A DNA stretch of 64,000 bases from Gemmata palustris. Its GTDB lineage: Bacteria; Planctomycetota; Planctomycetia; Gemmatales; Gemmataceae. The translations under genes and the position numbers were made by a program. Numbering within the stretch: the stretch's first letter is position 1; each line of letters opens with the position of its first letter. The notes beneath the pieces were generated by a model, which saw nothing but the letters and a program-made list of their open reading frames with translations, was not told where the DNA came from and searched no databases. The DNA lies in NCBI RefSeq assembly GCF_017939745.1, contig NZ_JAGKQQ010000001.1, forward strand, positions 2,604,001-2,668,000, read 5' to 3'. This document shows positions 1 through 8,505 of this stretch, piece by piece.

Positions 1-1643
1 AGCGTGAACACGACGTTGCCGTCCCCGTCGTAAACCGTCATCGTGACCGAATCGCCCGCTTTCTGCCCCTGTGCGCCGAGCGCGAACTGGTACACGCCGG
101 CTTCGCTGAGTGAGACCGTATCGGCCGTCGTGGTCTTACCCGCGGCCACGGTTCCGTTCGCGACGTTGTCGAACACGAGCGGCGCGATCTGGTTGAAGTC
201 GGCCGCGAAGAAGTAGCCGCCGGTCGCCTTCGTCGCGCCCTCGCGGGCGGAAACCTGCACGTAGTAGTCCTTACCCGAAACCGCGTTCAGCACCTGCACG
301 CTGAACAGCCCGCGGTCGTTCGAGAGCACCTGGAACGCGACCGCGGTGCCATTCGCGTCGAACACCCGCACGCGGGCGTCCACCGGGTTCGCGTCCAGCC
401 CCCACACCATCACGTTCAGGGTGACCGACGTGCCGGGAGCGTACCGGTCCGTCCGCACGCGGTAGCTGTCCACGTCGTAGGAGTCTTCGAGTACCCCGCG
501 GTAAACGGCGTCGAACCGGGCGTCGGTGCCCGTGTTCGTCTGAACGCCGAGCGCGGTCGCGAGGATATCGTCCGTGTGGCCGTCGAGAACGCCGGTCAGC
601 GTCGTCGTGATCGGGCTGAGCAGCCCGGTGACCGAGAGGAAATCCACCGCGAGTTTGTACCCGCCGATGTCGAACACGTCGTTGCGCGCCCCCTCGACCT
701 TGATCGTGTAGTTCCCGCCGAACAGACCCGGCTTGAAGGTGAGCACGAGGTCGTTGTTCAGCGGGTCGGCGCTCGCGCCGCTCGCGACCACGCGCCCGGC
801 GGAGTCGTACACGGTCACGCGCGCGGTGAGGAGGCTCAGGCCCTCGGTCTTCAGCCGCACGGTCACGTTGCTGAGCATCGCCGTGATCGCGGGCGCGGTG
901 AATTTGTAGTAATCGACGTCGGACATCGTCGTGAGGTCGCCGCTCACGAGGAGCTGCGTGACCGAGTTGCGCGGCATCGCACTGGCCCGCGCGACGGTGT
1001 CATTCCCGCCGGCCAGGTCGTAGGCGTCCGCGCGCCGCGCGCCGTAGAGCGCCTGCAGGTGCGCGATGTCGCTCGCGCTCAGGCCCGTCTGGTACTCGTA
1101 CCCCGAGTGGATCGCCGAAGCCTCGTCGTGATCGTGATCGTGGTCCAGGCCGAATGCGTGCCCGGCCTCGTGGAGCGCGACCGAGTACAGGTCGTAGGCG
1201 GAGCCGATCCCGAACGGGGCGCTGGCGTTCAGCACCATGTCCCCGCTCAGGGTGGTGCCGGTCCAACTGAACGGGGACGTGCTCGCCAGCACGTCCGGCG
1301 AGAGCCCGACCGCGGCGACCCGGATGTCGCCGAAGCGCGCGTCGCCCTGCACCGCGCCGACCGCGCCGAGCACCTGCCCGCCGTCGGTCACGAGGCCGAT
1401 GTTGATGTTCGCGTTCACCGCCCACGTCTGGAACGCGCGGAGGATCTCGAGCTTCCACTGCGCGCTCGTGCCGGCGGAGTTGAGAACTTGGCTGAGGCTA
1501 CTGGTCCCGAGCGGCGTTTGCGTGCCGTCGGCAACGAAGCTAAAAGTCAGGTGTTCCGGGTCGGCCCACGGCACACCGAACGTGGTCGGCAGGCTGCGAT
1601 CTTCGAGAGCTTCAAAAGCGGAACCGAGGCGGGCGAACTTCAT
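1..1643 (-). CDS. Secreted matrixin-like zinc metalloprotease with pre-peptidase-type C-terminal domains (3' end outside window)
   Basis: The minus frame is open from ATG 1643 to the window edge, giving about 547 residues of a longer protein. It carries the metzincin zinc motif HEAGHAFGLDH at residues 158-168: three zinc-binding His and the catalytic Glu159. This is the matrixin/reprolysin-like type found in extracellular planctomycete proteases. After the catalytic part come repeated beta-rich segments such as DVDYYKFTAP and DVDSYRVRTD, which resemble bacterial pre-peptidase C-terminal (PPC) domains. An His-Asp run (HDHDHDE) follows the zinc motif. There is no obvious classical signal peptide at the N-terminus (starts MKFARLGSAFEALEDR); that LEDR-type start is common in large exported planctomycete proteins. 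Substrate unknown. Confidence is high for the protease domain, moderate for the start. Confidence 0.85.
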   Translation of the reverse strand, partial: MKFARLGSAFEALEDRSLPTTFGVPWADPEHLTFSFVADGTQTPLGTSSLSQVLNSAGTSAQWKLEILRAFQTWAVNANINIGLVTDGGQVLGAVGAVQGDARFGDIRVAAVGLSPDVLASTSPFSWTGTTLSGDMVLNASAPFGIGSAYDLYSVALHEAGHAFGLDHDHDHDEASAIHSGYEYQTGLSASDIAHLQALYGARRADAYDLAGGNDTVARASAMPRNSVTQLLVSGDLTTMSDVDYYKFTAPAITAMLSNVTVRLKTEGLSLLTARVTVYDSAGRVVASGASADPLNNDLVLTFKPGLFGGNYTIKVEGARNDVFDIGGYKLAVDFLSVTGLLSPITTTLTGVLDGHTDDILATALGVQTNTGTDARFDAVYRGVLEDSYDVDSYRVRTDRYAPGTSVTLNVMVWGLDANPVDARVRVFDANGTAVAFQVLSNDRGLFSVQVLNAVSGKDYYVQVSAREGATKATGGYFFAADFNQIAPLVFDNVANGTVAAGKTTTADTVSLSEAGVYQFALGAQGQKAGDSVTMTVYDGDGNVVFT

Positions 1644-1808
1644 CGGGATCTCACTATGGGCGGTTCAGCGGGCGAACAGTTTAATGGGCGATCTTGTGGC
1701 AGGACGAACTCGGCGTACTCGGAGAAAGTTGATAGGCGGGTCCGACCCGCCACGCTTTGTCGTTTTTTTCACGAAGCACCCCGACGGGCGCCTTTTGTGT
1801 GACACCCA

Positions 1809-1824
1809 CCGCCCTTGCGGGCGG
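1809..1824 (-). terminator. Small hairpin just after the kinase gene
   Basis: CCGCCC TTGC GGGCGG forms a 6-bp GC stem 16 nt past the stop codon of the minus-strand kinase gene. It has no clear T-tract, so it is only a possible terminator. Confidence 0.35.
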
Positions 1825-1839
1825 GGTTCACTGGCCGGG

Positions 1840-4800
1840 CTACTTTTTCTCGGACCGGGGCGCGTTGAGAGCCTTTGCGTCCCGCACCGCGTTCTTGAAA
1901 TCCGGGTCGTTCCGGAGCGCGTCGAGGTCCGCATCGGTGTCCACGATGTCGAGTGCGAATCCGGTCTTGAGGCCGTCCCAGATCAAGTTCAGTGCGGCGC
2001 GCTTGTCCTCGGGGTGGGTCTTGGCGGTCAGAGCGTAAATGCACCCGACCTGGTACAAGTTCGGGGCGCGGGTGTCGCGCCGGACCGCGTCCTGGGCGTC
2101 GCTCAGGGCCTCCGCGCGCTTCCCGGCGCGGGCGAGCAGCACCCCGCGCCCGGCGCGGGCGGCGACGTAGTCCGGGTGCAACTGGACCGCGCGGTCCAGG
2201 ACCGCGATCGCGTCGGCGGCGCGGTTCAGGTGCTCGGACAGGAGGTACGCCTTCAGCTCCAGGGCGAACACCGACCACGGATTGATCTTGAGAGCCTCGT
2301 CCGCGTCCGCGAGCGCGGCCCTCGGGTCGTTGGCGAACCGGATCTGGTTCTCGGCCCGCGCGACCCAACTCAGTTCGTCCGTCGGGGTGATCTTGAACCC
2401 CGCCTCGCGGTCCGCTTTCGCGCCCTCGAGGTCGTTCTTGAGGAACTTCGCAGTGGCCCGCTTGAAGTACGCCCGGGCCGGCGCGATACCGGTCGCGAGG
2501 GCGCGGGTGTAGTCCTCAATCGCGCCGGGGGTATCATCCGTTGCTTCGCGCAACTGGCCGCGCTGGACGTAGGCTTCGGCCAACTTCGCATCGAGCTTCA
2601 GCGCCCGGTCGTAGTCGTCGCGCGCGTCGGAGTAGAGCCGCGTGCGGAAGAACGCGAACCCGCGGTTCATCCACGCCGGGGCGAAGTCCGGGCGGAGCGA
2701 AACGCACGCGCTGAAGCACATCGCGGCGAGTTCGTTCTGCTCGAGTGCGAGGTGTGCGGTACCGCGGAGGAACCACGCGGAAAAGTTCTCCGGGTCGAGC
2801 AGCGTCGCGCGCTGGAGGTGCCGGAGCGCGTCGCGGTGCCGGCCGTCGCGCGTCTGCTGGCTCCCCGCGAGGTACAGGTCGCGCGGCAATTCGAGCGGCG
2901 CGAGTTCCGATTCGGCGCGGAGCCGTTCGGCCTCGGCGCGGCTCCCACTGAGGTCCGCCACGCGCGCCCGCTGCTCGCGCACCGCGCGGGGCAACCGATC
3001 GTTCCCGTAGCGCTCCGCGAGTTCGTTCCACTTGGTCGCGCGCCCGATCTGTTCCCCGCGTTCCTGTTCGTCCGTGGCCCCCGATGCCTTGAGCAGTGCG
3101 ACCTGGGCCATGAGGAAGAACGTTTCACCAACGTCCCCGCGCACCCGCTCCCGGTCGGCCGCGGGGAGGTACTGCAGGACCGGTTCGGACTGCCACGAAT
3201 CCCCGCTGGTGTCTTCGGGGATGCCGTACCCGGTGAGCACGGCGCGCAGCTTCTCCAGCCCCTCATCGAGCCGCGAACGGGACCGCGTGCGGTCGTCGAG
3301 GAACGTCTGGGCGTCCCGGAACGCGGTCTGGTGGTCGGCGAACCGGCCGCGCGCTTCGAGGTCGCGGGTGCGCTCGCGGGTGTACGCCGCCGCGCCGACC
3401 GTGCCGGTCAGGAGCACCACCGCGAGCGCGGCGACCGCACCGGACGACGCGAGCCGCGGGTGCCGCCGCGCCCACTTACGAGCGCGCTCGCGCGCGGACC
3501 GGTCCGGGGCGAATTTCAAACGCCTGTTGGCGAGGTGCCGGTCGATGTCTTCGCGCAGGTCCTCGGCGCGCTGGTACCGGTCCCCAGGTTCGGGCGCGAG
3601 GCACTTGCGGATAATCGCGTCCGCGCCCGGCGAGACGGCCGGGTTCAGCGCCCGCGGGGACGGCGGGGCCGCCCGGTCCTCGACCATGTGCGGAACGGTG
3701 ACGCGCGGCGATCCGCGCCGGACCGGGAACGGGTGCTTCCCGGTGAGCAACTCGAACAGGATGACGCCGAGCCCGTACAGGTCGCACCGGCCGTCGAGCA
3801 CGCCCGACGCGGAGCGGAACGCCTGCATGTGTTCCGGGGCCATGTACGGCAGCGTGCCGCCGATCATCGCCCGCTCCGCCGACCCGCGGAGCTTCATGTC
3901 TTCGGCGAGGTTGAAGTCGAGGAGCATCGGGCGCCCCTCGTCCGTGAGCAGCACGTTCGCGGGCTTCAGGTCGCGGTGCAGAATCCCGCGGCTGTGGGCG
4001 TGTGCCAGCCCGTCCGCGAGTTGCCCGCCGAGCGCGAGTACGGCATCGACATACGGCAGCCCGTCCAGGCGCGCCCAGCCCTCCGGGGCCTCGGCCGGGA
4101 GCGGCGGTTCCGCGCCCGGGGCCACCGCGGACGCGACATCGGATGGCGCGAGTGCCACCTCGGAACCGGCTCCCGGAGCCTGACCCGAGTTCGTTTTAAC
4201 GGAGGTCTCGAGGTTCCCGCGGGTCAGCGTGCTCCGAAGTTCGCGCCCGGAAGTGGGAACGTTCGGGCGCGAACTCAGGTGCTGCACCACTTGTGCGAGC
4301 GTGGTACCGCCCAGGAACGGCATGCACACGGCCTGGAACGGCCCGGCCTTGTGGTACGAGTAAATGGGTACGATGTTCGGGTGCTGGAGCTGCGCGAGCG
4401 TGTTCGATTCGCCCGCCAAGCCGCTCGCGACTTTGAGCGCCACGAACCGGCCCGCGAGATCGCCCTGGCGCGCGAGGTACACGCGCCCGAACGCACCGCG
4501 CCCGAGTTCTTTGGTCAGGTGGAACCCGACGAACTCCGTGCCCGCGTCCGGGAGTGATGCGGCGACGTCTTGCCAGTCCGAAAGTTCATCCGCCGCGGAC
4601 AGCACGCGCGCCCGGGCCGTCTGACGCGGGGGTTGCCAGTTGTTGCGGTGCTGGGTGTGTCGCGCGTCCGGAATGGCCGCGGTGCGAGCGTCGTCGGGGG
4701 GCGGGGGCGTGAACTCGGGGAGCGCGTTCGTGCGCGCGATGTCCTCGTCCGGTCCGGGTGCGAGAGACGACCCCGGTCCGAAGGAGCCCCAATCGGACGT

Positions 4801-5154
4801 GTTCACGCCGTACTTGTTCCGGTACTCGTCCGGGTGAACCGAATCGCCGGCCCGGATCCGCTGGCGGTACTCCTCGAACGCGACCGCGGCGAGCAGGACC
4901 GAGTTCGTGAGCACGACGGGGAAGCGCGCGGTGTAATCGGCCACGCGCTTGCGCCGGCCCCGGGTCCAGGCGTGCTCCAGGTCGATGCGAACCAGTTCGC
5001 CCAGTACGGCCGGGTAGAGCGGGTGCCCGGGGGCCGGGAGGTGGCGCGCGAAGTCCGCGCCCGGATCGACTTCCAGGGCCGCCTCGAACGCCTCGACGCG
5101 GTGCGCGAGTTCGGCGGACATTGACGGTGCGACAACGGCGGTGGGCGCGTTCAC
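1840..5154 (-). CDS. Membrane-anchored Ser/Thr protein kinase with C-terminal TPR repeats
   Basis: About 1104 residues. The kinase domain spans residues 210-545: G-loop LGRGAFGRVYLA (217-228), Lys241 in VALKV, HRDLKPAN (393-400). The metal-binding motif is DFN (413-415) rather than DFG, and the APE-like motif is YMAPEH. A low-complexity insert of roughly 75 residues (about 290-365) splits the N-lobe/C-lobe junction. One transmembrane helix lies near 570-590, followed by TPR-like repeats from about 760 to 1060, so the TPRs are probably extracytoplasmic. A second in-frame Met (residue 12, position 5121) is an alternative start. The gene lies directly downstream of an ECF sigma gene on the same strand (31-nt gap), a common planctomycete pairing. 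Substrates are not predictable. Confidence 0.9.
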   Translation of the reverse strand: MNAPTAVVAPSMSAELAHRVEAFEAALEVDPGADFARHLPAPGHPLYPAVLGELVRIDLEHAWTRGRRKRVADYTARFPVVLTNSVLLAAVAFEEYRQRIRAGDSVHPDEYRNKYGVNTSDWGSFGPGSSLAPGPDEDIARTNALPEFTPPPPDDARTAAIPDARHTQHRNNWQPPRQTARARVLSAADELSDWQDVAASLPDAGTEFVGFHLTKELGRGAFGRVYLARQGDLAGRFVALKVASGLAGESNTLAQLQHPNIVPIYSYHKAGPFQAVCMPFLGGTTLAQVVQHLSSRPNVPTSGRELRSTLTRGNLETSVKTNSGQAPGAGSEVALAPSDVASAVAPGAEPPLPAEAPEGWARLDGLPYVDAVLALGGQLADGLAHAHSRGILHRDLKPANVLLTDEGRPMLLDFNLAEDMKLRGSAERAMIGGTLPYMAPEHMQAFRSASGVLDGRCDLYGLGVILFELLTGKHPFPVRRGSPRVTVPHMVEDRAAPPSPRALNPAVSPGADAIIRKCLAPEPGDRYQRAEDLREDIDRHLANRRLKFAPDRSARERARKWARRHPRLASSGAVAALAVVLLTGTVGAAAYTRERTRDLEARGRFADHQTAFRDAQTFLDDRTRSRSRLDEGLEKLRAVLTGYGIPEDTSGDSWQSEPVLQYLPAADRERVRGDVGETFFLMAQVALLKASGATDEQERGEQIGRATKWNELAERYGNDRLPRAVREQRARVADLSGSRAEAERLRAESELAPLELPRDLYLAGSQQTRDGRHRDALRHLQRATLLDPENFSAWFLRGTAHLALEQNELAAMCFSACVSLRPDFAPAWMNRGFAFFRTRLYSDARDDYDRALKLDAKLAEAYVQRGQLREATDDTPGAIEDYTRALATGIAPARAYFKRATAKFLKNDLEGAKADREAGFKITPTDELSWVARAENQIRFANDPRAALADADEALKINPWSVFALELKAYLLSEHLNRAADAIAVLDRAVQLHPDYVAARAGRGVLLARAGKRAEALSDAQDAVRRDTRAPNLYQVGCIYALTAKTHPEDKRAALNLIWDGLKTGFALDIVDTDADLDALRNDPDFKNAVRDAKALNAPRSEKK

Positions 5155-5185
5155 AACAACTCCGGAGCGGTGGGCGGGTTCACTC

Positions 5186-5773
5186 TCAGGCGCGCGACAG
5201 GCGCGCGCGGAAGTCTTGCAGGACGCGCTCGACGGTGCGGCGCGAGCGCCCGGTTTCGCGGGCGATCTCCCCGACCTCGTAGCCCTCGGTGCGCAAGCGT
5301 ATGATGGCGCGGTTCGATTCGGGAAGTGCGGCCAGTTGCTCGTCCATCACCATCCGCAGGAACGCGGCGGCGGAATCGTCGGCGGCCAGCGCGGGGTGGG
5401 AGTCGAGGTCCGGCACGGACGCGGTCTGGCGCACCGCGCGCTTGTTGGCCTCGTGGTGCCCGACCAGCGCGCGAACCTTGTTCACCGCCAGCACCATGAG
5501 CAGCCCCCACAGTTCGCCCTCGGGGGGCACCTCGTAGGCGCGGTGCCGCGCGCCGTGGAAGAACGCGCGGAACACGGACTGGAGCACGTCGTCCGCGTCG
5601 AACCGGCCGGCATAATTGGGGGTGCAGTACTGGCGCGCGAGTGCGCGGAGGCGATTGGCGTAGCGCGAGTAGATGTCGGTGGCCGCGGCGTCGTCGCCGC
5701 CCTGGTACCGTAGTAGCAGTGCGGCGTCGGTGCCGGCTGCGGCCACGGGCGGGCCGTCGGGCAACCCGGGCAT
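5186..5773 (-). CDS. ECF-type RNA polymerase sigma factor
   Basis: A 195-residue sigma-70 family protein. The sigma-2 region contains LLLRYQGGDDAAATDIYSRY and FDADDVLQSVFRAFF (the DxxDVxQ core-binding helix). The sigma-4 region contains LPESNRAIIRLR, EGYEVGEIARETGRSRRTV (helix-turn-helix). The ATG at 5773 is chosen because AGGAGA lies 6 nt upstream; an upstream in-frame start at 5812 lacks such a site. It sits immediately upstream of the TPR kinase gene and is probably co-transcribed with it. In this type of pair the kinase is often thought to control the sigma factor; that link is inferred here. No anti-sigma gene is adjacent. Confidence 0.9.
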   Translation of the reverse strand: MPGLPDGPPVAAAGTDAALLLRYQGGDDAAATDIYSRYANRLRALARQYCTPNYAGRFDADDVLQSVFRAFFHGARHRAYEVPPEGELWGLLMVLAVNKVRALVGHHEANKRAVRQTASVPDLDSHPALAADDSAAAFLRMVMDEQLAALPESNRAIIRLRTEGYEVGEIARETGRSRRTVERVLQDFRARLSRA

Positions 5774-6021
5774 GGGCGATCTCCTGTCTCGCGCTTCTTC
5801 AAGTGTGACCACGGAATGGCGCGTTCCGTTCGCCTATTCCGCGGTTGAACCGTAGGACGCGGTTGCAGGCACACAAATGGATTTTGCAGAATACCGGGGT
5901 TCTGCTGCGACAATAGATCACAACTGAAAGGAGCGTCATTAACAAACCGCGCCGTTGTTAAAATGATGAAATCGCGCGGGACGAGATGGAATGTGCGAGC
6001 CGGACGCGAATCTGTAACAGC

Positions 6022-6081
6022 TTCCCAGGGTGCGCGTCTGCGCCGCGACCCTGGGCTGAGGAACCTAACCCCTTCGGGGTA
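6022..6081 (+). repeat. Dispersed 60-bp repeat, copy 1
   Basis: Matches the reverse complement of 11665-11724 at 58 of 60 bases by eye. It contains an internal inverted pair (CCCAGGGT / ACCCTGGG) and ends with a small palindrome ACCCCTTCGGGGT. It lies in a 388-bp gap (5774-6161) between the sigma gene and the frameshifted gene; nothing else recognisable is in that gap apart from an AT-rich stretch near 5870-5960 that could hold the sigma promoter. Confidence 0.75.
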
Positions 6082-6161
6082 CAGACGGAATCGTGATGGA
6101 TGCGCTCTGCGGAGCGCGGGCGACTCGCCCGCATGACCGCACGGGTCGGATGGGCGTGCCT

Positions 6162-6669
6162 TTACTCGCCGACCAGCTCCGCCCGCAGCCGCTCCAGTCG
6201 TCCTTCGATCTCGCCGGAGCCGGAATATACTTCCAGGCACTCGGTCAGCACCCGCCCGGTGAGTGCCGCATACTTGCCGAACTGCGGAAAGAACCGGGCC
6301 TTGGCTTCTCCCACGCGGGCCAGCGGCCAGACGGCCAGCCCCCCCGTTCGACGTGTCCGACCACAGCCACAGGCCGCCGAGGCTGCAACGCGCCCATTCC
6401 AGGCCGGTCTGTCGGGCCAGCACCCGACCCCACACCAGTGCTGCCGCAGCCACCCCGCCGGGCGGGTAGCCGATCCCTTCGTAGTCCAAGTAGTCCAGCG
6501 CACGAATGTCTCCGAGGCCGCCGCCGAACGGCTCGCCGAGCCACGGCATCGACCGCAGAGACTCCCAGAGGGCGCAGAACTCGGCGGCCGCCTGATCTAC
6601 CCCGGCCAGGTCGTCTTGTGTGGCCGGCGTGAACTCCACCCGCGTGCCCTCCGTTCGCAGAACGCTCAA
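6162..6669 (-). pseudogene. Small protein gene broken by a frameshift at a G7 run
   Basis: The N-terminal part reads from TTG 6669 (MSVLRTEGTRVEFTPATQDD...) to a tract of seven G (forward C7, 6339-6345). The frame then runs on into the sigma gene upstream sequence. Dropping one G puts translation into the frame that reads LAVWPLARVGEAKARFFPQ... and stops at 6162, giving a coherent protein of about 169 residues ending GRLERLRAELVGE. The composition is soluble, Trp-rich and acidic at the N-terminus. I do not recognise the family. It could be a true pseudogene, a sequencing error in a homopolymer, or slippage-controlled. The start is uncertain: no Shine-Dalgarno sequence precedes the TTG. Confidence 0.65.
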
Positions 6670-6735
6670 GCTCAGCGGACCAACCCGCCCGAGCGACTTT
6701 GAATCGTAGCGGAAACCGTCGCGGCGGGTACGAGT

Positions 6736-8352
6736 CTACTTCTTGTCCTGGACTCGCTCCAGGGTTATTAAACCCAACTCGCTCAGCGCCCCGGGCACGA
6801 AGGTTGTGGGGCGCCCCTTCTCGGCGCTACTCGGGTCGCGCAGGCAAATGACGAGTCGGTCCTTTTCCAGCTTGTAGATGCCCTGGCTCGTCGTGCCCTT
6901 GCTCTTCCCTTCCAGGGTGACCAGATCAATGTGCTTCGGGGATTGGGTCGGGTCCAGTTTTACAGACGTCTTCCCGCCCGGTTCCTCGCCGGGGTCCGTG
7001 AACCGGACCTCCGTGCCCGAGAACGACCAGCGCATCCCCTCGAGTTCCGCAGCCGGGGCCTTCTTCCCGTTGGCTTCCAGGGACACAACCTTCCAGTCCC
7101 CGGTGAGCCGTTTAAGGTCATCGGCCGCTACGGGTTTGAGGTCGGGCGACTTCGAGCCTCCCACCCCATCCCGCCTCTCAAAACTATCCAATTTATCCTG
7201 CCTATCCAACACGTCCTTGAGGAGCTTGATTACCTGCGGAAGCTTTGAGGGAGACGAGAGCCCGAATCCGTCGGAGTAGTATTTCAGCCGGGGCTTCAGG
7301 TTTTCGATTTGCCGCTCCAGTTCGGCCACTTTCTTGGTCAGCGCGACCGCGTCTTCCTTGCCCGGTTGCCCGGCGGCGTTGATGTCCCTACGGTGTTTGA
7401 GCAGTTCGGCCTCGGAGATTACCGACCAGAGCTGCTCGAATTCGGCGAAGCGGTCCTTCGCCTCCTGGAGTAACTCCGCGTTCGTTTTGGCCTTCGGAGC
7501 GGGCTCGACTTTTTGGGGCGGGGCCGCGGGTGCGGGCATCGGCGGTGCCGGGGCCGGTTGCAGCGAGCCATACGCGGTAATCGCGGCCCCGGCCAGTCCG
7601 AGCAGACCCGCGGTCGCGCCCGCGACCATCTTCCATTTGGCGGTACTCATGGCGTGGAGAACTCCTTCGGTAAGGGATGACACGACGGGGCGAACGGCCG
7701 AGCCACCGCCCGCGAGGGCCGCCGCCGCGCGAACCACACCGGCCGGCGTGGTCGACGCGGACAGTATCAGAACGGGGGCCACGCCGCGCCGGGCGAGCCG
7801 ATCGCGCAGCAGGGCTCGGGCACGGCTGAGGCGCCCGGCCACGGTCCCGACCGGGCACCGCAGTGTGACCGCGGCTTCGACGTGGGTGCGCCCTTCCAGA
7901 TCGCACAACACGACCGGCAGCCGGTACCGGTCCGGGAGCCGCGCCAGTTCCTCCTGAACGATCCCGGCGAGTTCCGGGTCGGGGCCTTCCGGGGCCGGGA
8001 CGGTGCTCAGGTGGTCCGAGGTGGCGACGGGATCTCGAGCGGCTCGCGCGCGCGACTTCAGTGCGACGCGGACGGCCACCCGGTGCAACCACCCGCCGAC
8101 ACACGCCCCGCGAATGGCCGCGGCTTTACGAGCGAAGATGAGGAACGTGGCCTGAAAAGCGTCCTCGGCATCGACGTCCGAGCGGACGATGCGCCGGCAC
8201 GGTGTCCAGACGGTGTCGGCGTGTCGGCGAACGAGCAGCTCGAACGCGGCCGCGTTTCGGTCTTGCGCGAACTGGCGCAGGAGTTCGGCATCCGGGACCG
8301 TGTCCCCGGCCTCAACTGTCGCGGCCAACAAACGAGTGAATCGGCGCAACAT
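6736..8352 (-). CDS. ECF sigma factor fused to a membrane segment and a TIGR03067-like domain
   Basis: 538 residues. Sigma-2 is at about 20-95 ([19 protein letters not shown]) and sigma-4 at about 125-190 (LPDRYRLPVVLCDLEGRTHVEA, then [20 protein letters not shown]). One hydrophobic segment near 240-260 (VAGATAGLLGLAGAAITAYG) is followed by a Pro/Ala-rich linker and a charged, coiled-coil-like region with ELERQIENLKPRLKYY. The C-terminal 120 residues (from LTGDWKVVSLEANGKKAP) resemble the planctomycete TIGR03067 domain. The layout puts the sigma domains in the cytoplasm and the C-terminal domain outside, suggesting a one-protein sensor-regulator, though the topology is inferred. No separate anti-sigma factor is adjacent. 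Confidence 0.88.
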   Translation of the reverse strand: MLRRFTRLLAATVEAGDTVPDAELLRQFAQDRNAAAFELLVRRHADTVWTPCRRIVRSDVDAEDAFQATFLIFARKAAAIRGACVGGWLHRVAVRVALKSRARAARDPVATSDHLSTVPAPEGPDPELAGIVQEELARLPDRYRLPVVLCDLEGRTHVEAAVTLRCPVGTVAGRLSRARALLRDRLARRGVAPVLILSASTTPAGVVRAAAALAGGGSAVRPVVSSLTEGVLHAMSTAKWKMVAGATAGLLGLAGAAITAYGSLQPAPAPPMPAPAAPPQKVEPAPKAKTNAELLQEAKDRFAEFEQLWSVISEAELLKHRRDINAAGQPGKEDAVALTKKVAELERQIENLKPRLKYYSDGFGLSSPSKLPQVIKLLKDVLDRQDKLDSFERRDGVGGSKSPDLKPVAADDLKRLTGDWKVVSLEANGKKAPAAELEGMRWSFSGTEVRFTDPGEEPGGKTSVKLDPTQSPKHIDLVTLEGKSKGTTSQGIYKLEKDRLVICLRDPSSAEKGRPTTFVPGALSELGLITLERVQDKK

Positions 8353-8430
8353 AAGACGTCAAATCCCCGGGACCGTCACTCTTCCTCCTAACATGATCCC
8401 GGAACGGCCCCGATCCATACGCCTAAATTC

Positions 8431-8478
8431 GGAAAACGACGGGCCGAACCCAACGTTGGGTTCGGCCCGTCGTTTTCC
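8431..8478. terminator. 48-bp perfect palindrome between operons
   Basis: Two 24-bp arms meet with no spacer at 8454/8455 (centre CCCAACGTTGGG); the outer ends are GGAAAACGAC / GTCGTTTTCC. It lies 28 nt past the stop of the DUF1501 gene, and its arms end in A4/T4, so it can act as a strong terminator in either direction. The next minus-strand gene starts at 8352. Confidence 0.8.
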
Positions 8479-8505
8479 CTTCCACACTCTGCTTTACCCC
8501 GCCGC

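Noticed and set aside
576-1802. 408-residue plus-strand frame
   Set aside because: Antisense to the metalloprotease; low-complexity Arg/Val/Glu-rich translation with no motif.
1237-4557. 1106-residue plus-strand frame
   Set aside because: Shadow of the TPR kinase on the opposite strand, caused by high third-position GC.
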